From: Kaftiobacterium sp035693805
GTDB taxonomy: Bacteria; Sysuimicrobiota; Sysuimicrobiia; Sysuimicrobiales; Kaftiobacteriaceae
Assembly: GCA_035693805.1 (NCBI GenBank)
Contig: DASSGA010000106.1
Location: 1 to 31,548, forward strand
Direction: 5' to 3'
DNA: 31,548 nt
Positions 1 to 8,069 of the stretch are shown here, in pieces. The notes below the pieces were generated by a model. That model did not search any database. It was not told the DNA's origin and worked only from the letters and a program-made list of their open reading frames with translations. Position 1 is the stretch's first letter. Each line of letters opens with the position of its first letter. A program made the position numbers and the translations under genes.

Positions 1-3000
1 GGCCGACCGGCAGCGACCGGCCGTGAGCACGGGCGCCGGTAAACCTTCGCATCCGCTGCTGGCGGCGTCGCTGACGCGCGCCCCCGTGGAGGAGCTGTCG
101 GAGCCCGGCGACCCCATCGCCGGACACCACGCCGTGCGAGACGAGCTCCCACAGCGCCTCTTCGACCTCGGAGGGCATGCGCCGCGTCGCCTTCACGATG
201 TCGGTGAAGAACGACGCCCCGCGCTGGCCGAGGAAACGCGCCACCTCCCCCGCGGCCGGGGAGAGCCCGCGGAGGGCGACGTCGAGCTCCCGGGTGCCGT
301 CGAGGAATGCGGGCAGGTCCTCGCGCAAGGCAAAGGCCAGCGGCGAGTTGCGTCCGGGGAGCTGCCGGCGCTTCGCCGTTCGTTCCTGATCCTCCTCATC
401 GAAACCGTTCGACGTAAGCCGTCCCCACGTAACGGCCCCTGAGAGCGTCAGGTATTCGAGGTCGGCCGGGTCGTAGAGGCGCACCCGCGACGGCAAGACC
501 GACTCCTCCCACGCCGGGGCCGGCAGCTCCAGACCCTGCAGTTGCCCGATGATCTCCGCCACGCCGTCCCGGCCGTGCAGCTGGCTGCCCGGCTGGACGT
601 GCTGCCAGCGAAAGAGGAAACGCATCAAGTCGGCCGGGGCGACGGCCTCGATCTCGCGCCGCAGCCGTCCCAGAGTGAGCCGGTGGATGCGCGCCAGGAG
701 GCGCCGCTCGCACCACTCCATGCCCGCGGCCGATGTGAATCGGCCGCGAAGTACTGTGCCGGCCCCCTCAAGCGCGGCGAGAGCAGTCGCCACATCAGAT
801 TCGCGAAGGCCGAGCCGACCGGCGAGTGCCGACGCGCACGTCGGCCCGATCGTCTGCATCCATCCATGAACCACCGATCGTACCGCGTCATCCCGCGACA
901 GCTCGGTGTTGCCGGCCCACACCAGCGGATGGGTGATCTCGGGCGAGAAGCGCGCCTGCGGCAGGAGGGCCTGCGCCTGCCGGTAGCGCTCGGCCGCCAC
1001 GTACGCGCGATGCTCCTCCCCCTGCTCGTCCGGCCAGACGGCCGTCGTGGCCCGCCCGCCGGCGATCAGCTCCGCGGCGAAGGGTGCCCACGATTCAGCG
1101 TCGGACTCGGGCAGCAGTCCCATGGTCAGCAGGTGATCGTGCAGCTCATCGGCATTCCGAACATCCGGCCAGGCCTGTGCGCGCACCTCGTCGATCGCGG
1201 CCTGATCGAGGGCGCCCACTCCCTTCGCCAGGTCGGGATCGGTGCGGCGCAGCGTAACCGCGCGGGCCCGCCGCTCCTCGAGCGGCGCATCGTCCAGGAA
1301 GGCGTACGGGTTCGCATTGATGATCTCGTGCGACATCGCCGAGGGAGTCGGCGTGTCCACCGCGACGGTACGCACCTCTCCTTGTTCGATCCGCTCGACC
1401 ACCTCGATGAGCCCGTCCAGATCCATCGCCTCGGTGAGGCAGTTCAGGATGGTCTCGTTGACGAGCGGGTGATCGGGCGGCGACACGGGACCGCTGCGGT
1501 TGTCCTGGCAGGCCACCTGGTCGGGGAAGACCGCCGCCATGAGATCATCGGCCCGCATGCGCTGGATCGGCATCGGCACGCGCCGCCCGCCCTGGAATCG
1601 CAGCACGGCCAGCGAGCGGTTGCTGTTCCAGCGCCAGCGGTTGGTGAACATCGGTGAGGCGAGCAGCGCCTGGATGAGATCCTCCCGCGCGGTCTGCGGG
1701 CGCACGAAGGCGAAGACGCTGTCGAGGGGGAAGCTGTGCTGCTCGCCCAGCGACAGGATGATCCCATCGTCGGTCGCCGCGGCCTGCAGCTCGAAGTCGA
1801 ACGTGAGGCAGAACCGCTTGCGCAGCGCCAGCCCCCAGGCGCGGTTGACGCGCCCACCGAAGGGCGTGTGCAGCACGAGCTGCATCCCCCCGGCTTCGTC
1901 GAAGAAGCGTTCGGCAACGATCGTTTGCTGCGTCGGGACCGTCCCCAGTACGACCGCCGTCTCCCGGAAGTAGGCGATGACCTGTTCGGCTGCCGCCGAC
2001 TCGATGCCGGTCTCCTCCATGAGCCACTGGCCGGCGGCAGCTGGGTTTGCCAGCCGGGCAGCCACTTGCGCCCGGAGGTCAGATACCGCATCGGACAGTT
2101 CCCGTGTTCTCGCCGGCGCCTCGCCGGTCCAGAAGGGGATGTTCGGCGGGGAGCCGTGGGCATTTTCCACCCGCACGCGTCCGGACTCGATACGGCGGAT
2201 CCGCCACGAGGTGTTGCCCAGGAGGAAGATGTCGCCGGCCATGCTCTCGACCGCGAAGTCCTCGTTGACCTTGCCCACGAACGTGCCGGACGGATCCTCG
2301 AGGACGTCGTAATCCGCGATGTCAGGGATCGCGCCCCCCGAGGTGATCGCCGCGAGCCGCGCACCGCGGCGCGGGCGCAGCATCCCGTGGATGCGGTCCC
2401 GGTGGAGGAACGCGCCGGCCCGGCCGCGGCGGGCCGCGATCCCTTCGGCCAGCATATTCAGGACCTGCTCGTACTCGGCACCGCTGAGATGCCGGTACGG
2501 ATAGGCCGATCGCACGAGGGCCAGCATCTCGGCCTCGCCCATCTCCTGGCTCGCCACCGTGGCCACGATCTGCTGAGCCAACACGTCGAGGGGTTTCTCG
2601 GGGATGATGATGCGGTCCAGCTCGCCGGCGCGGACCGCGCGCACCGCGGCGGCGGACTGGACCAGTTCGTCGCGCGTGAGCGGGACGATGATGCCCTTCG
2701 GGGTGGCCCCGAGCCAGTGGCCCGACCGGCCGATGCGCTGCAGGAGGTTCGCCAGCGACCGCGGCGCCCCGAGGTGGATAACGAGATCAACGTGCCCGAT
2801 GTCGATGCCGAGCTCGAGGGAGGCGGTGGCCACGATCGCCGGCAGCTCGCCGGACTTCAGGCGCTGCTCCGCCTCGAGGCGCGTCTTCCGGGAGAGGCTG
2901 CTGTGGTGCGTGGCGACGTTGGCCTCGCCAAGGCGAGTTGTGAGGTTGTGCGCCACCCGCTCCGCCAGGCGGCGGGTGTTCACGAAGATGAGGGTGGTCC

Positions 3001-3823
3001 GGTGCGCCTGGACGTGCTGGACGATGCGGTCGTAGACTTCCGCCCACAACTCGTGGGTCGCGATGTGGGTCAGCGGCTGGCCGGGGATCTCAATCTTGAG
3101 CTCCCAGGCTCGGCGGTGGCCGACATCGACGATGGCGCAGTCCGGCCGGCCGTCACCGGCACGCCGGTCGGTGCCGATGAGCAACTGCGCGATCTCCGCG
3201 ATCGGCTTCTGCGTGGCGGAGAGGCCGATGCGCTGCAGGCGGCGCCCGGCGAGGTGATCCAGCCGCTCCAGGGTGAGGGCCAGGTGGCTGCCGCGCTTGT
3301 CCCCGGCGACCGCGTGGATCTCGTCCACGATGACCGCCTTCGCGGTCCGGAGGAAGCGGCGGCTCCCCTCGGCGGTGAGGAGGATGTACAGCGACTCCGG
3401 GGTGGTGATGAGGATGTGCGGCGGCCGGCGCAGCATCTGGGTCCGCTCGCGCGCCGGCGTGTCACCCGTGCGCACCGCGACGCGGATGTCGCGCAGGTCG
3501 AGGCCCTCCTCGGCGGCGAGGCGCTTGATCTCAGCCAGCGGCTCGAGGAGGTTCTTCTGGATGTCGTTGGCGAGAGCGCGCAGCGGCGAGACGTAGACCG
3601 TGAGCGTCTCGTCAGACAGGCTGCCTTCGGCCGCGGCCGTCACCAGCGTGTTCAACGACCATAGGAAGGCGGCGAGCGTCTTGCCGGATCCGGTCGGGGC
3701 GGCGATGAGCGTGTCGCGGCCCTCCGTGATGTGCGCCCACCCCTCTGATTGAGGCGCGGTGGGCGGGCCCAGGCGGCTGGTGAACCAGCGAGAAATCAGC
3801 GGATGGAACTGACCCAGGTCCAT
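1..3823 (-). CDS. lhr: Lhr-family ATP-dependent DNA helicase (C-terminus cut by window edge)
   Basis: A single open minus-strand frame runs from the ATG at 3823 to the left edge, giving at least 1274 residues without a stop. The order of parts is that of Lhr helicases. Walker A (TGSGKT) lies at residues 44-49, a DEIH box at 167-170, the second RecA domain from about 270 with a motif VI QRIGRSGH near 360, then a long C-terminal extension with the DEAD/H-associated and winged-helix-like regions of Lhr-Core and part of Lhr-CTD. Known Lhr proteins are superfamily 2 3'-5' DNA translocases linked to DNA repair. Bacterial full-length Lhr is about 1500 aa, so roughly 200 residues may be missing beyond the window. 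No Shine-Dalgarno precedes the ATG, but a promoter-like pair lies just upstream, so the mRNA may be leaderless. Long antisense ORFs over this gene are GC-driven shadows. Confidence 0.95.
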   Translation of the reverse strand, partial: MDLGQFHPLISRWFTSRLGPPTAPQSEGWAHITEGRDTLIAAPTGSGKTLAAFLWSLNTLVTAAAEGSLSDETLTVYVSPLRALANDIQKNLLEPLAEIKRLAAEEGLDLRDIRVAVRTGDTPARERTQMLRRPPHILITTPESLYILLTAEGSRRFLRTAKAVIVDEIHAVAGDKRGSHLALTLERLDHLAGRRLQRIGLSATQKPIAEIAQLLIGTDRRAGDGRPDCAIVDVGHRRAWELKIEIPGQPLTHIATHELWAEVYDRIVQHVQAHRTTLIFVNTRRLAERVAHNLTTRLGEANVATHHSSLSRKTRLEAEQRLKSGELPAIVATASLELGIDIGHVDLVIHLGAPRSLANLLQRIGRSGHWLGATPKGIIVPLTRDELVQSAAAVRAVRAGELDRIIIPEKPLDVLAQQIVATVASQEMGEAEMLALVRSAYPYRHLSGAEYEQVLNMLAEGIAARRGRAGAFLHRDRIHGMLRPRRGARLAAITSGGAIPDIADYDVLEDPSGTFVGKVNEDFAVESMAGDIFLLGNTSWRIRRIESGRVRVENAHGSPPNIPFWTGEAPARTRELSDAVSDLRAQVAARLANPAAAGQWLMEETGIESAAAEQVIAYFRETAVVLGTVPTQQTIVAERFFDEAGGMQLVLHTPFGGRVNRAWGLALRKRFCLTFDFELQAAATDDGIILSLGEQHSFPLDSVFAFVRPQTAREDLIQALLASPMFTNRWRWNSNRSLAVLRFQGGRRVPMPIQRMRADDLMAAVFPDQVACQDNRSGPVSPPDHPLVNETILNCLTEAMDLDGLIEVVERIEQGEVRTVAVDTPTPSAMSHEIINANPYAFLDDAPLEERRARAVTLRRTDPDLAKGVGALDQAAIDEVRAQAWPDVRNADELHDHLLTMGLLPESDAESWAPFAAELIAGGRATTAVWPDEQGEEHRAYVAAERYRQAQALLPQARFSPEITHPLVWAGNTELSRDDAVRSVVHGWMQTIGPTCASALAGRLGLRESDVATALAALEGAGTVLRGRFTSAAGMEWCERRLLARIHRLTLGRLRREIEAVAPADLMRFLFRWQHVQPGSQLHGRDGVAEIIGQLQGLELPAPAWEESVLPSRVRLYDPADLEYLTLSGAVTWGRLTSNGFDEEDQERTAKRRQLPGRNSPLAFALREDLPAFLDGTRELDVALRGLSPAAGEVARFLGQRGASFFTDIVKATRRMPSEVEEALWELVSHGVVSGDGVAGLRQLLHGGARQRRRQQRMRRFTGARAHGRSLPVG

Positions 3824-3829
3824 GGGTGC

Positions 3830-3858
3830 CTACTATTGTCGCCTTGTTCGGTAGTCAA
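3830..3858 (-). promoter_or_regulatory. Candidate sigma70-type promoter of lhr
   Basis: Read on the minus strand, TTGACT (3858-3853, 5/6 match to the -35 consensus) is followed after 17 nt by TAGTAG (3835-3830) or after 15 nt by AATAGT (3837-3832, 4/6). Either -10 would place the transcription start at about 3823-3825, on or next to the lhr ATG at 3823. The match is seen in the sequence; promoter activity is inferred. Confidence 0.4.
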
Positions 3859-3896
3859 TGTCCACCCCTGTCCGGAGGGAACGTTCCCGGTTCAGC

Positions 3897-3937
3897 GTAC
3901 TGGTGCCAATACGATGGAGTGGCCAGTACGATGAGTG
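3897..3937. repeat. Imperfect tandem repeat with a 7-bp inverted repeat
   Basis: CCAATACGATGGAGTG (3906-3921) is followed almost directly by CCAGTACGATGAGTG (3923-3937), differing by one substitution and one indel. Overlapping this, GTACTGG (3897-3903) pairs with CCAGTAC (3923-3929). The structure sits just before the possible small ORF at 3931 and about 75 nt upstream of lhr on the other strand. It could be an operator or a chance arrangement. Confidence 0.3.
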
Positions 3938-4101
3938 TTTGCGCAGCCTTGCCGAGCGACATCCAGGTCATCGACGCACTGCTGGATCAGCTGCTGGCGG
4001 ACGCTTCCTATACGGCGCGGGTGGCGGAGGACGGAGACACAGTCGTAGGGTTCCTCGATGTGCTCGTCGACCTGGGAAGACTCCTGGAGCTCGAGCTCTG
4101 A
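3931..4101 (+). CDS. Possible small protein, 56 aa, unknown
   Basis: An ATG at 3931 opens a 56-residue acidic, leucine-rich frame ending in TGA at 4101, with the tail DLGRLLELEL. The frame stays open upstream to 3826, but the extra residues look non-coding. I recognise no family, there is no convincing Shine-Dalgarno, and the nearest neighbour on the right is convergent. The predicted chain is helical and soluble. It could be a genuine small protein, a remnant, or a random ORF in GC-rich DNA; I keep it only because it fills the gap between lhr and the SRPBCC gene. Confidence 0.25.
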   Translation: MSVCAALPSDIQVIDALLDQLLADASYTARVAEDGDTVVGFLDVLVDLGRLLELEL

Positions 4102-4111
4102 GCCACCAGAA

Positions 4112-4612
4112 TCACATCAGGCGCGATTCTTGCGCATCGCCCACTTCGGCGAGCATCGATCCTTCGGCGAGCAACCGGCGCAGATTGACGCCCTCCTCCC
4201 TCATGTGCTGTTGGAGGTCCGTCAAGACGCGACCCAGGACAATTCTCAAGACCGCGTCGACGGCAGCCCCAATGCCGGGCATCGTCCATCCGACGCGAAT
4301 CTCTGCGACGAGCTCCGTCTGATGATCTGTCGGACGCATGCGAAACTCGCCACGCAGGCCCGGGAAGACCCGGTAGCTGAACCCTCGGTCCGGAACGACA
4401 TTCATCAGACTGAACCTCAGTCCGTGCAGCTTCCCGTGCAGATATTCCTCGGCATAGAGGACGGAGCCGTTCGCGAGTCCACGTCCCCGCAGGTATCGGC
4501 ACGACACGTGGGCCGGGTGCCATGACCGGTAGTTCGCGTCCAGATGCCAGAACCACTCAAAGACACGCTCGGGCGTGGCTTCGATCTCAACGCGATCGCG
4601 CAAGACGATCAT
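4112..4612 (-). CDS. SRPBCC (START-like/polyketide cyclase fold) protein
   Basis: This 166-aa protein begins with the typical SRPBCC opening: a beta strand ending in RVEIEATPERVFEW, then WFWHLDANYRSWHP. Alternating strands follow, and a long C-terminal helix (VDAVLRIVLGRVLTDLQQHM) closes the lipid- or ligand-binding cavity in this fold. Members bind hydrophobic ligands or act as cyclases or hydrolases, and sequence alone does not tell which. No signal peptide or membrane segment is seen, so it is cytoplasmic. A purine-rich GGGGGG stretch precedes the ATG at a normal distance. It is transcribed divergently from the methyltransferase-like gene at 4698 with about 85 nt between them, so the two may share a control region. 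Confidence 0.8.
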   Translation of the reverse strand: MIVLRDRVEIEATPERVFEWFWHLDANYRSWHPAHVSCRYLRGRGLANGSVLYAEEYLHGKLHGLRFSLMNVVPDRGFSYRVFPGLRGEFRMRPTDHQTELVAEIRVGWTMPGIGAAVDAVLRIVLGRVLTDLQQHMREEGVNLRRLLAEGSMLAEVGDAQESRLM

Positions 4613-4683
4613 CGCCGCCCCCCTTCTGAAGCTCTGCGATCAACAATCGGTCTCCCCCCTCCCATGTCTTGCCAGCGGAGAGG

Positions 4684-4689
4684 TATCAT
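4684..4689 (+). promoter_or_regulatory. Candidate -10 box of the methyltransferase gene
   Basis: TATCAT matches 5/6 of the -10 consensus and ends 8 nt before an in-frame GTG (4698) followed by TTG (4701). No good -35 box is seen 16-18 nt upstream, so support is modest. The spacing would make a leaderless or near-leaderless transcript. Confidence 0.3.
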
Positions 4690-4697
4690 CGGGTCGG

Positions 4698-5399
4698 GTG
4701 TTGTCCGCGATGATCACGTCACGGTCGTCTCCACGCCAACTGCGAACGATGGCACTTGGACGCCTGCTGGTCGCCGCGCTCGTCCTCGGGGCGATGTTCT
4801 TCCTGGCAGCAGGAACGCTCCTCTACTGGGAAGCCTGGGTCTTCATGGCCGTCCTGTTCGTTCCCATGTCCATCTTTGGAGCCTATCTCCTCAGGCACAA
4901 CCCCGCGCTGCTGGAGCGACGGTTGAAGATGAGGGAAGAGGAGCCTCAGCAGAAGAGGATCGTCGCGGGGTCAACGGTGATTCTCCTTGCCGCATTCCTC
5001 CTCCCCGGGGTTGACAAGCGGTTCGGGTGGTCATCCGTCCCACCCTGGCTTGTCATCGTTGCTGACGTCGTGTTCCTTCTGGGCTATCTCCTCTTTGTCC
5101 TTACTCTCAGGGAGAATGAGTACGCATCGCGTACCGTTCAGGTCGAGCAGCGGCAGCGAGTGATCACGACAGGTCCGTACGCACTGATCCGCCATCCCCT
5201 GTACTTCGCCACCGTGCTGATCTACGGAGTCTCACCGCTGGCTCTGGGTTCGTACTGGGCGTTGGTACCAGTTGCGCTGTTCCCGGCGCTGCTCGTCGCC
5301 CGGATTCTCAACGAGGAGAAGGTACTGCTTCGAGATCTTGACGGCTATGCCCACTATTGCAGGGCCGTGCGCTATCGACTGATACCGGGGATCTGGTAG
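4698..5399 (+). CDS. Isoprenylcysteine carboxyl methyltransferase-like membrane protein
   Basis: The frame codes for a polytopic membrane protein with hydrophobic segments at the N-terminus (LLVAALVLGAMFF and LFVPMSIFGAYLL), in the middle (STVILLAAFLLP, LVIVADVVFLLGYLLFVL) and near the end (FATVLIYGVSPLALGSYWAL). The second half carries the hallmark of the ICMT/phospholipid methyltransferase superfamily: ITTGPYALIRHPLYFA, then a conserved EE pair and a GY..Y..AVRYRLIPGIW tail. These motifs form the S-adenosylmethionine site in that superfamily; the bacterial substrate is unknown. The start is uncertain. GTG 4698 sits right after a -10-like box; ATG 4710 and ATG 4749 are in frame and also lack a Shine-Dalgarno, and 4749 would give 216 aa. 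The radical SAM gene follows after 9 nt, so the two are probably co-transcribed. Confidence 0.85.
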   Translation: MLSAMITSRSSPRQLRTMALGRLLVAALVLGAMFFLAAGTLLYWEAWVFMAVLFVPMSIFGAYLLRHNPALLERRLKMREEEPQQKRIVAGSTVILLAAFLLPGVDKRFGWSSVPPWLVIVADVVFLLGYLLFVLTLRENEYASRTVQVEQRQRVITTGPYALIRHPLYFATVLIYGVSPLALGSYWALVPVALFPALLVARILNEEKVLLRDLDGYAHYCRAVRYRLIPGIW

Positions 5400-5408
5400 C
5401 GCGACACC

Positions 5409-6359
5409 ATGGCTGGACCGCTGGGCGACCTTCCTGCCTATCTCCGCCTGGGCCGCGCGGAGCTCGACCGCCGAGTCGAGGCAGCGCTAGAAATTCTGCG
5501 ATCCTGCGAGGCCTGCCCGCGCAACTGCCACATCGATCGACTCGCCGATCACTGGTCTTTCTGCAAGATCGGCCGCTACGCCGTCGTCAGCAGCGCCTTC
5601 CCCCATTTCGGAGAGGAGGAGTGTCTGCGCGGCTGGAACGGCAGCGGAACGATCTTCTTCTCGATGTGTAATCTGCGCTGCGCGTTCTGTCAGAACGCCG
5701 ACATCAGTCAGCAGAAAGCCGGCCGCGCGGTCACCCCGGCGGAGCTCGCCCGCATCATGATCGCTTTACAGGAGCGCGGCTGCCACAACATCAACCTCGT
5801 CACCCCGGAGCACGTCGTCCCCCAGATCCTCGAAGCACTGCCGCCCGCCGTGGAGATGGGCCTGAGCCTGCCGCTCGTCTACAACACCAGCAGCTACGAC
5901 TCGATGCACTCACTCCATCTGCTCGACGGGATCGTGGACATCTACATGCCGGATTTCAAGTGTTGGGGCCGGGAAGCGAGCCGCATGTACCTCAAAGCCC
6001 CGGACTACCCTGAGGTTGCGCGGCGTACGATCGGCGAGATGCACCGGCAGGTGGGGGCGCTCGTTATCGACAAGTCGGGTCTGGCGAGGCGCGGCGTCCT
6101 GCTCCGCCATCTGGTGATGCCGGGTGCGCTGGAGGACACTCGGCGGATCATGCGATGGATCGCGCAGACGCTGGGGCCGGACACCTACGTCAACGTGATG
6201 GCTCAGTACCATCCGGCCGGACAGGTCGGCAGGAACCCGCGCTACGACGGCATCGATCGCCGCGTCTTCCCCGAGGAGTACGCCTCCGCCGTGCGCGCTG
6301 CGCTCGACGCCGGCATCAGCCGTCTGGACCACCGTGTGCCTGGTGGAGCCCTGCCGTGA
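5409..6359 (+). CDS. Radical SAM protein, PflX-like (COG1313 type)
   Basis: This 316-aa protein has the radical SAM triad C87-x3-C91-x2-C94 (context MCNLRCAFCQN), which ligates a [4Fe-4S] cluster. An N-terminal cysteine set (C33, C36, C40, C52 in CEACPRNC...FCKIG) is typical of the PflX-like branch. The later TPEHVVPQIL and MPDFKCWG segments and the closing MAQYHPAGQ region also fit. PflX-like proteins resemble pyruvate formate-lyase activating enzymes but have no established substrate. No glycyl-radical enzyme is encoded nearby, so a PFL-activating role is not supported. The protein is cytoplasmic. Its stop lies one base from the stop of the convergent ABC permease gene at 6361. Confidence 0.9.
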   Translation: MAGPLGDLPAYLRLGRAELDRRVEAALEILRSCEACPRNCHIDRLADHWSFCKIGRYAVVSSAFPHFGEEECLRGWNGSGTIFFSMCNLRCAFCQNADISQQKAGRAVTPAELARIMIALQERGCHNINLVTPEHVVPQILEALPPAVEMGLSLPLVYNTSSYDSMHSLHLLDGIVDIYMPDFKCWGREASRMYLKAPDYPEVARRTIGEMHRQVGALVIDKSGLARRGVLLRHLVMPGALEDTRRIMRWIAQTLGPDTYVNVMAQYHPAGQVGRNPRYDGIDRRVFPEEYASAVRAALDAGISRLDHRVPGGALP

Positions 6360-6360
6360 G

Positions 6361-7236
6361 TTAGTAAGCCGACTCCTGATCGAGGATGCCGAGCTGCCGG
6401 GCCCGGCGCTCGGCGATGCCGAAGATGAACGTCGCGACGATGATCCACACCGCGGTGACGACTACTTCATAGGCCAGGACCTGCGCATCGCCGGCCCAGG
6501 CGAAGGACCTCACCGACAGCGGACCGAGCAGCCCCCGGCGCATCGCTTCCAGCCACCAGGTGAGCGGGAACACCTGCGAGAGCGTCTGGAGTGGCCCGGG
6601 CAGCGTCGTCACGGGGAAGATGGCCCCGCTGACCAGGTAGAGACCGGCCCCGACGCCCTCCGGCATGCGCCAGGCTTCGCCGGAGATCAGCATCGCCGCG
6701 CTCACGACGACCAGGCCGAGGGCGACGATGCCGGCGATGCCGGTGATCATCGCCACGGCCGCGTACTGCACGTTCACATTCGCGAGGTGCAGCGGCACCC
6801 CGAGCACGTACCGGCCGAAGATGAGGGTGATGACCGCCGGCGCGACGGCCGACGTCGCCTGCGCCAGCGCACGGCCGATGAGATAGCCACGGTACGGGAT
6901 GGGCGAGGTGTAGATGTAGCGCAGCGTCTTCCAGTGCTCGCGGTCGCTGATCAGCCCCCAGGCGATGCCCATCATCCCGCGCAGGACGAACGGCCACAAT
7001 GCGGTCCCGACGACGAAGAAACCGAGCATCGGTCCCTGACCGCCGCGCGCCACGACGAAGTACATGAACACCAGGATGAGCACGCCGCCGAGCGGCTTGG
7101 CCAGCGAATAGATGAAGAACAACAGCGGGTCGGTCCAGTTCGTCTCGATCTGCCAGCCGAGCCAGAACGACACGCGCAGCACCCGCCACCACCGGCGGAG
7201 CGGTCCTTCCTGTGGGACGGCGACGGCTGTAGCCAT
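6361..7236 (-). CDS. ABC-2 type transporter permease (second of pair)
   Basis: This 291-aa protein contains about six membrane segments, such as LGGVLILVFMYFVV, AMITGIAGIVALGLVVVSAAML and VVVTAVWIIVATFIFGIA. It has the ABC-2 architecture of DrrB/NodJ-type exporters, including a GLISDREHWKTLRYIYTSP cytoplasmic stretch that likely contacts the ATPase. The ATG at 7236 overlaps the stop of the preceding permease (TGATG), implying translational coupling. The frame stays open upstream of this ATG, but that extension lies over the other permease in the wrong frame and is not a fusion. With the gene at 7236-8069 it should form a heteromeric membrane channel driven by the ATPase at 8066. Likely role: export of a lipid, drug, polysaccharide or other hydrophobic compound; the substrate is unknown. 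Confidence 0.9.
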   Translation of the reverse strand: MATAVAVPQEGPLRRWWRVLRVSFWLGWQIETNWTDPLLFFIYSLAKPLGGVLILVFMYFVVARGGQGPMLGFFVVGTALWPFVLRGMMGIAWGLISDREHWKTLRYIYTSPIPYRGYLIGRALAQATSAVAPAVITLIFGRYVLGVPLHLANVNVQYAAVAMITGIAGIVALGLVVVSAAMLISGEAWRMPEGVGAGLYLVSGAIFPVTTLPGPLQTLSQVFPLTWWLEAMRRGLLGPLSVRSFAWAGDAQVLAYEVVVTAVWIIVATFIFGIAERRARQLGILDQESAY

Positions 7237-8069
7237 CAGAACCTCAGGCTGAGGCGTCCTTCGCGCCGGGCCAGGTACTCCATCCGAGCCAGCATAAAGC
7301 GGGCCAGGACGATGAACAGCACGGCCAGGAACACCAAACCTGCCACTTCCCACCACACCGGGAGCAGCGCGGGGTGGGCCGCACCGAAGAGCAGCTGCCG
7401 CATAGCGTCCAGCGCGAGTGTCAAGGGGATGAGGGACGTGCCCATCGCGGCCCAGAAGCCAAGCGCTCGGACCGGGAAGTAGAATCCCGAGGCGAGGAAG
7501 ACCGGCTCCATGAACAGCTCGGCCATGTGCCACGCCTCGCGGCCCCAGAGCAGGAAGAGGCTGGCAAACGTCACGCCCAGACCGTACAGGGCCACCACCG
7601 CAACCCCGAAGACGAGCAGGAACACCCCGAGGTTGCTGATGTCGAAGCGCACATGAAACATCAGCGAGCCGATGAGCACGATGGCGACCGCGCGGAGCAC
7701 CGTCGCCACGAATCCACCGAGTGACATCCCCAACAGGATGGGGGTGATCCCGCAGGGGACGACCATGTACAGCTCGAGATTGCCGCCCTGCTTGTCCCAG
7801 TAGAACTGCGCCGCCATGTTCCACATCACGTTCATCCAGAACGCGGTGGTGGCGCCGCCCATGATGACGTAGCCGATGAACCGGTCGGGAGCGCCGAGGG
7901 CCTTGTACACGTAGACGAAGGCGATCGTGCCGAGCAGAGGCAGGACCGTATCGTAGAAGAGCCATGACCGCTCACGGTTCTGCCCGATGATCCGCGGATA
8001 CGAGCGGCCGAGCGCCGCTCGGAGGACCCGGCGCAGGCCCCGGACGCGAGGGATACTCGCCGTCGTCAC
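7236..8069 (-). CDS. ABC-2 type transporter permease (first of pair)
   Basis: I chose the GTG at 8069, which overlaps the ATPase stop (GTGA) and gives 277 aa. The longer frame to 8294 would only translate the ATPase 3' end in another frame. The protein starts with a basic cytoplasmic tail, followed by membrane segments including VLPLLGTIAFVYVYKAL, VLRAVAIVLIGSLMF and LGVFLLVFGVAVVALYGLGV. The stretch FYWDKQGGNLELYMVVP corresponds to the coupling-helix region of ABC-2 permeases and parallels DREHWKTLRYIYTSP in its partner. Together the two permeases form the membrane part of an exporter. It is not a near-identical duplicate of its partner, so the pore is probably asymmetric. Confidence 0.9.
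   Translation of the reverse strand: MTTASIPRVRGLRRVLRAALGRSYPRIIGQNRERSWLFYDTVLPLLGTIAFVYVYKALGAPDRFIGYVIMGGATTAFWMNVMWNMAAQFYWDKQGGNLELYMVVPCGITPILLGMSLGGFVATVLRAVAIVLIGSLMFHVRFDISNLGVFLLVFGVAVVALYGLGVTFASLFLLWGREAWHMAELFMEPVFLASGFYFPVRALGFWAAMGTSLIPLTLALDAMRQLLFGAAHPALLPVWWEVAGLVFLAVLFIVLARFMLARMEYLARREGRLSLRF

Noticed and set aside
1736..3664. 642-codon plus-strand ORF antisense to the helicase
   Set aside because: Its product is low-complexity Arg/Asp/Gly-rich with no domain, and the opposite strand encodes a clear Lhr helicase. Long antisense frames are expected at this GC content.
5409..6359. Calling the radical SAM protein a pyruvate formate-lyase activating enzyme
   Set aside because: The N-terminal cysteine set is that of the PflX-like branch and no glycyl-radical enzyme is nearby.
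6361..7965. 534-codon frame that would fuse the second permease to an N-terminal extension
   Set aside because: The extension overlaps the first permease in the wrong frame. ATG 7236 with its TGATG overlap is the natural start.
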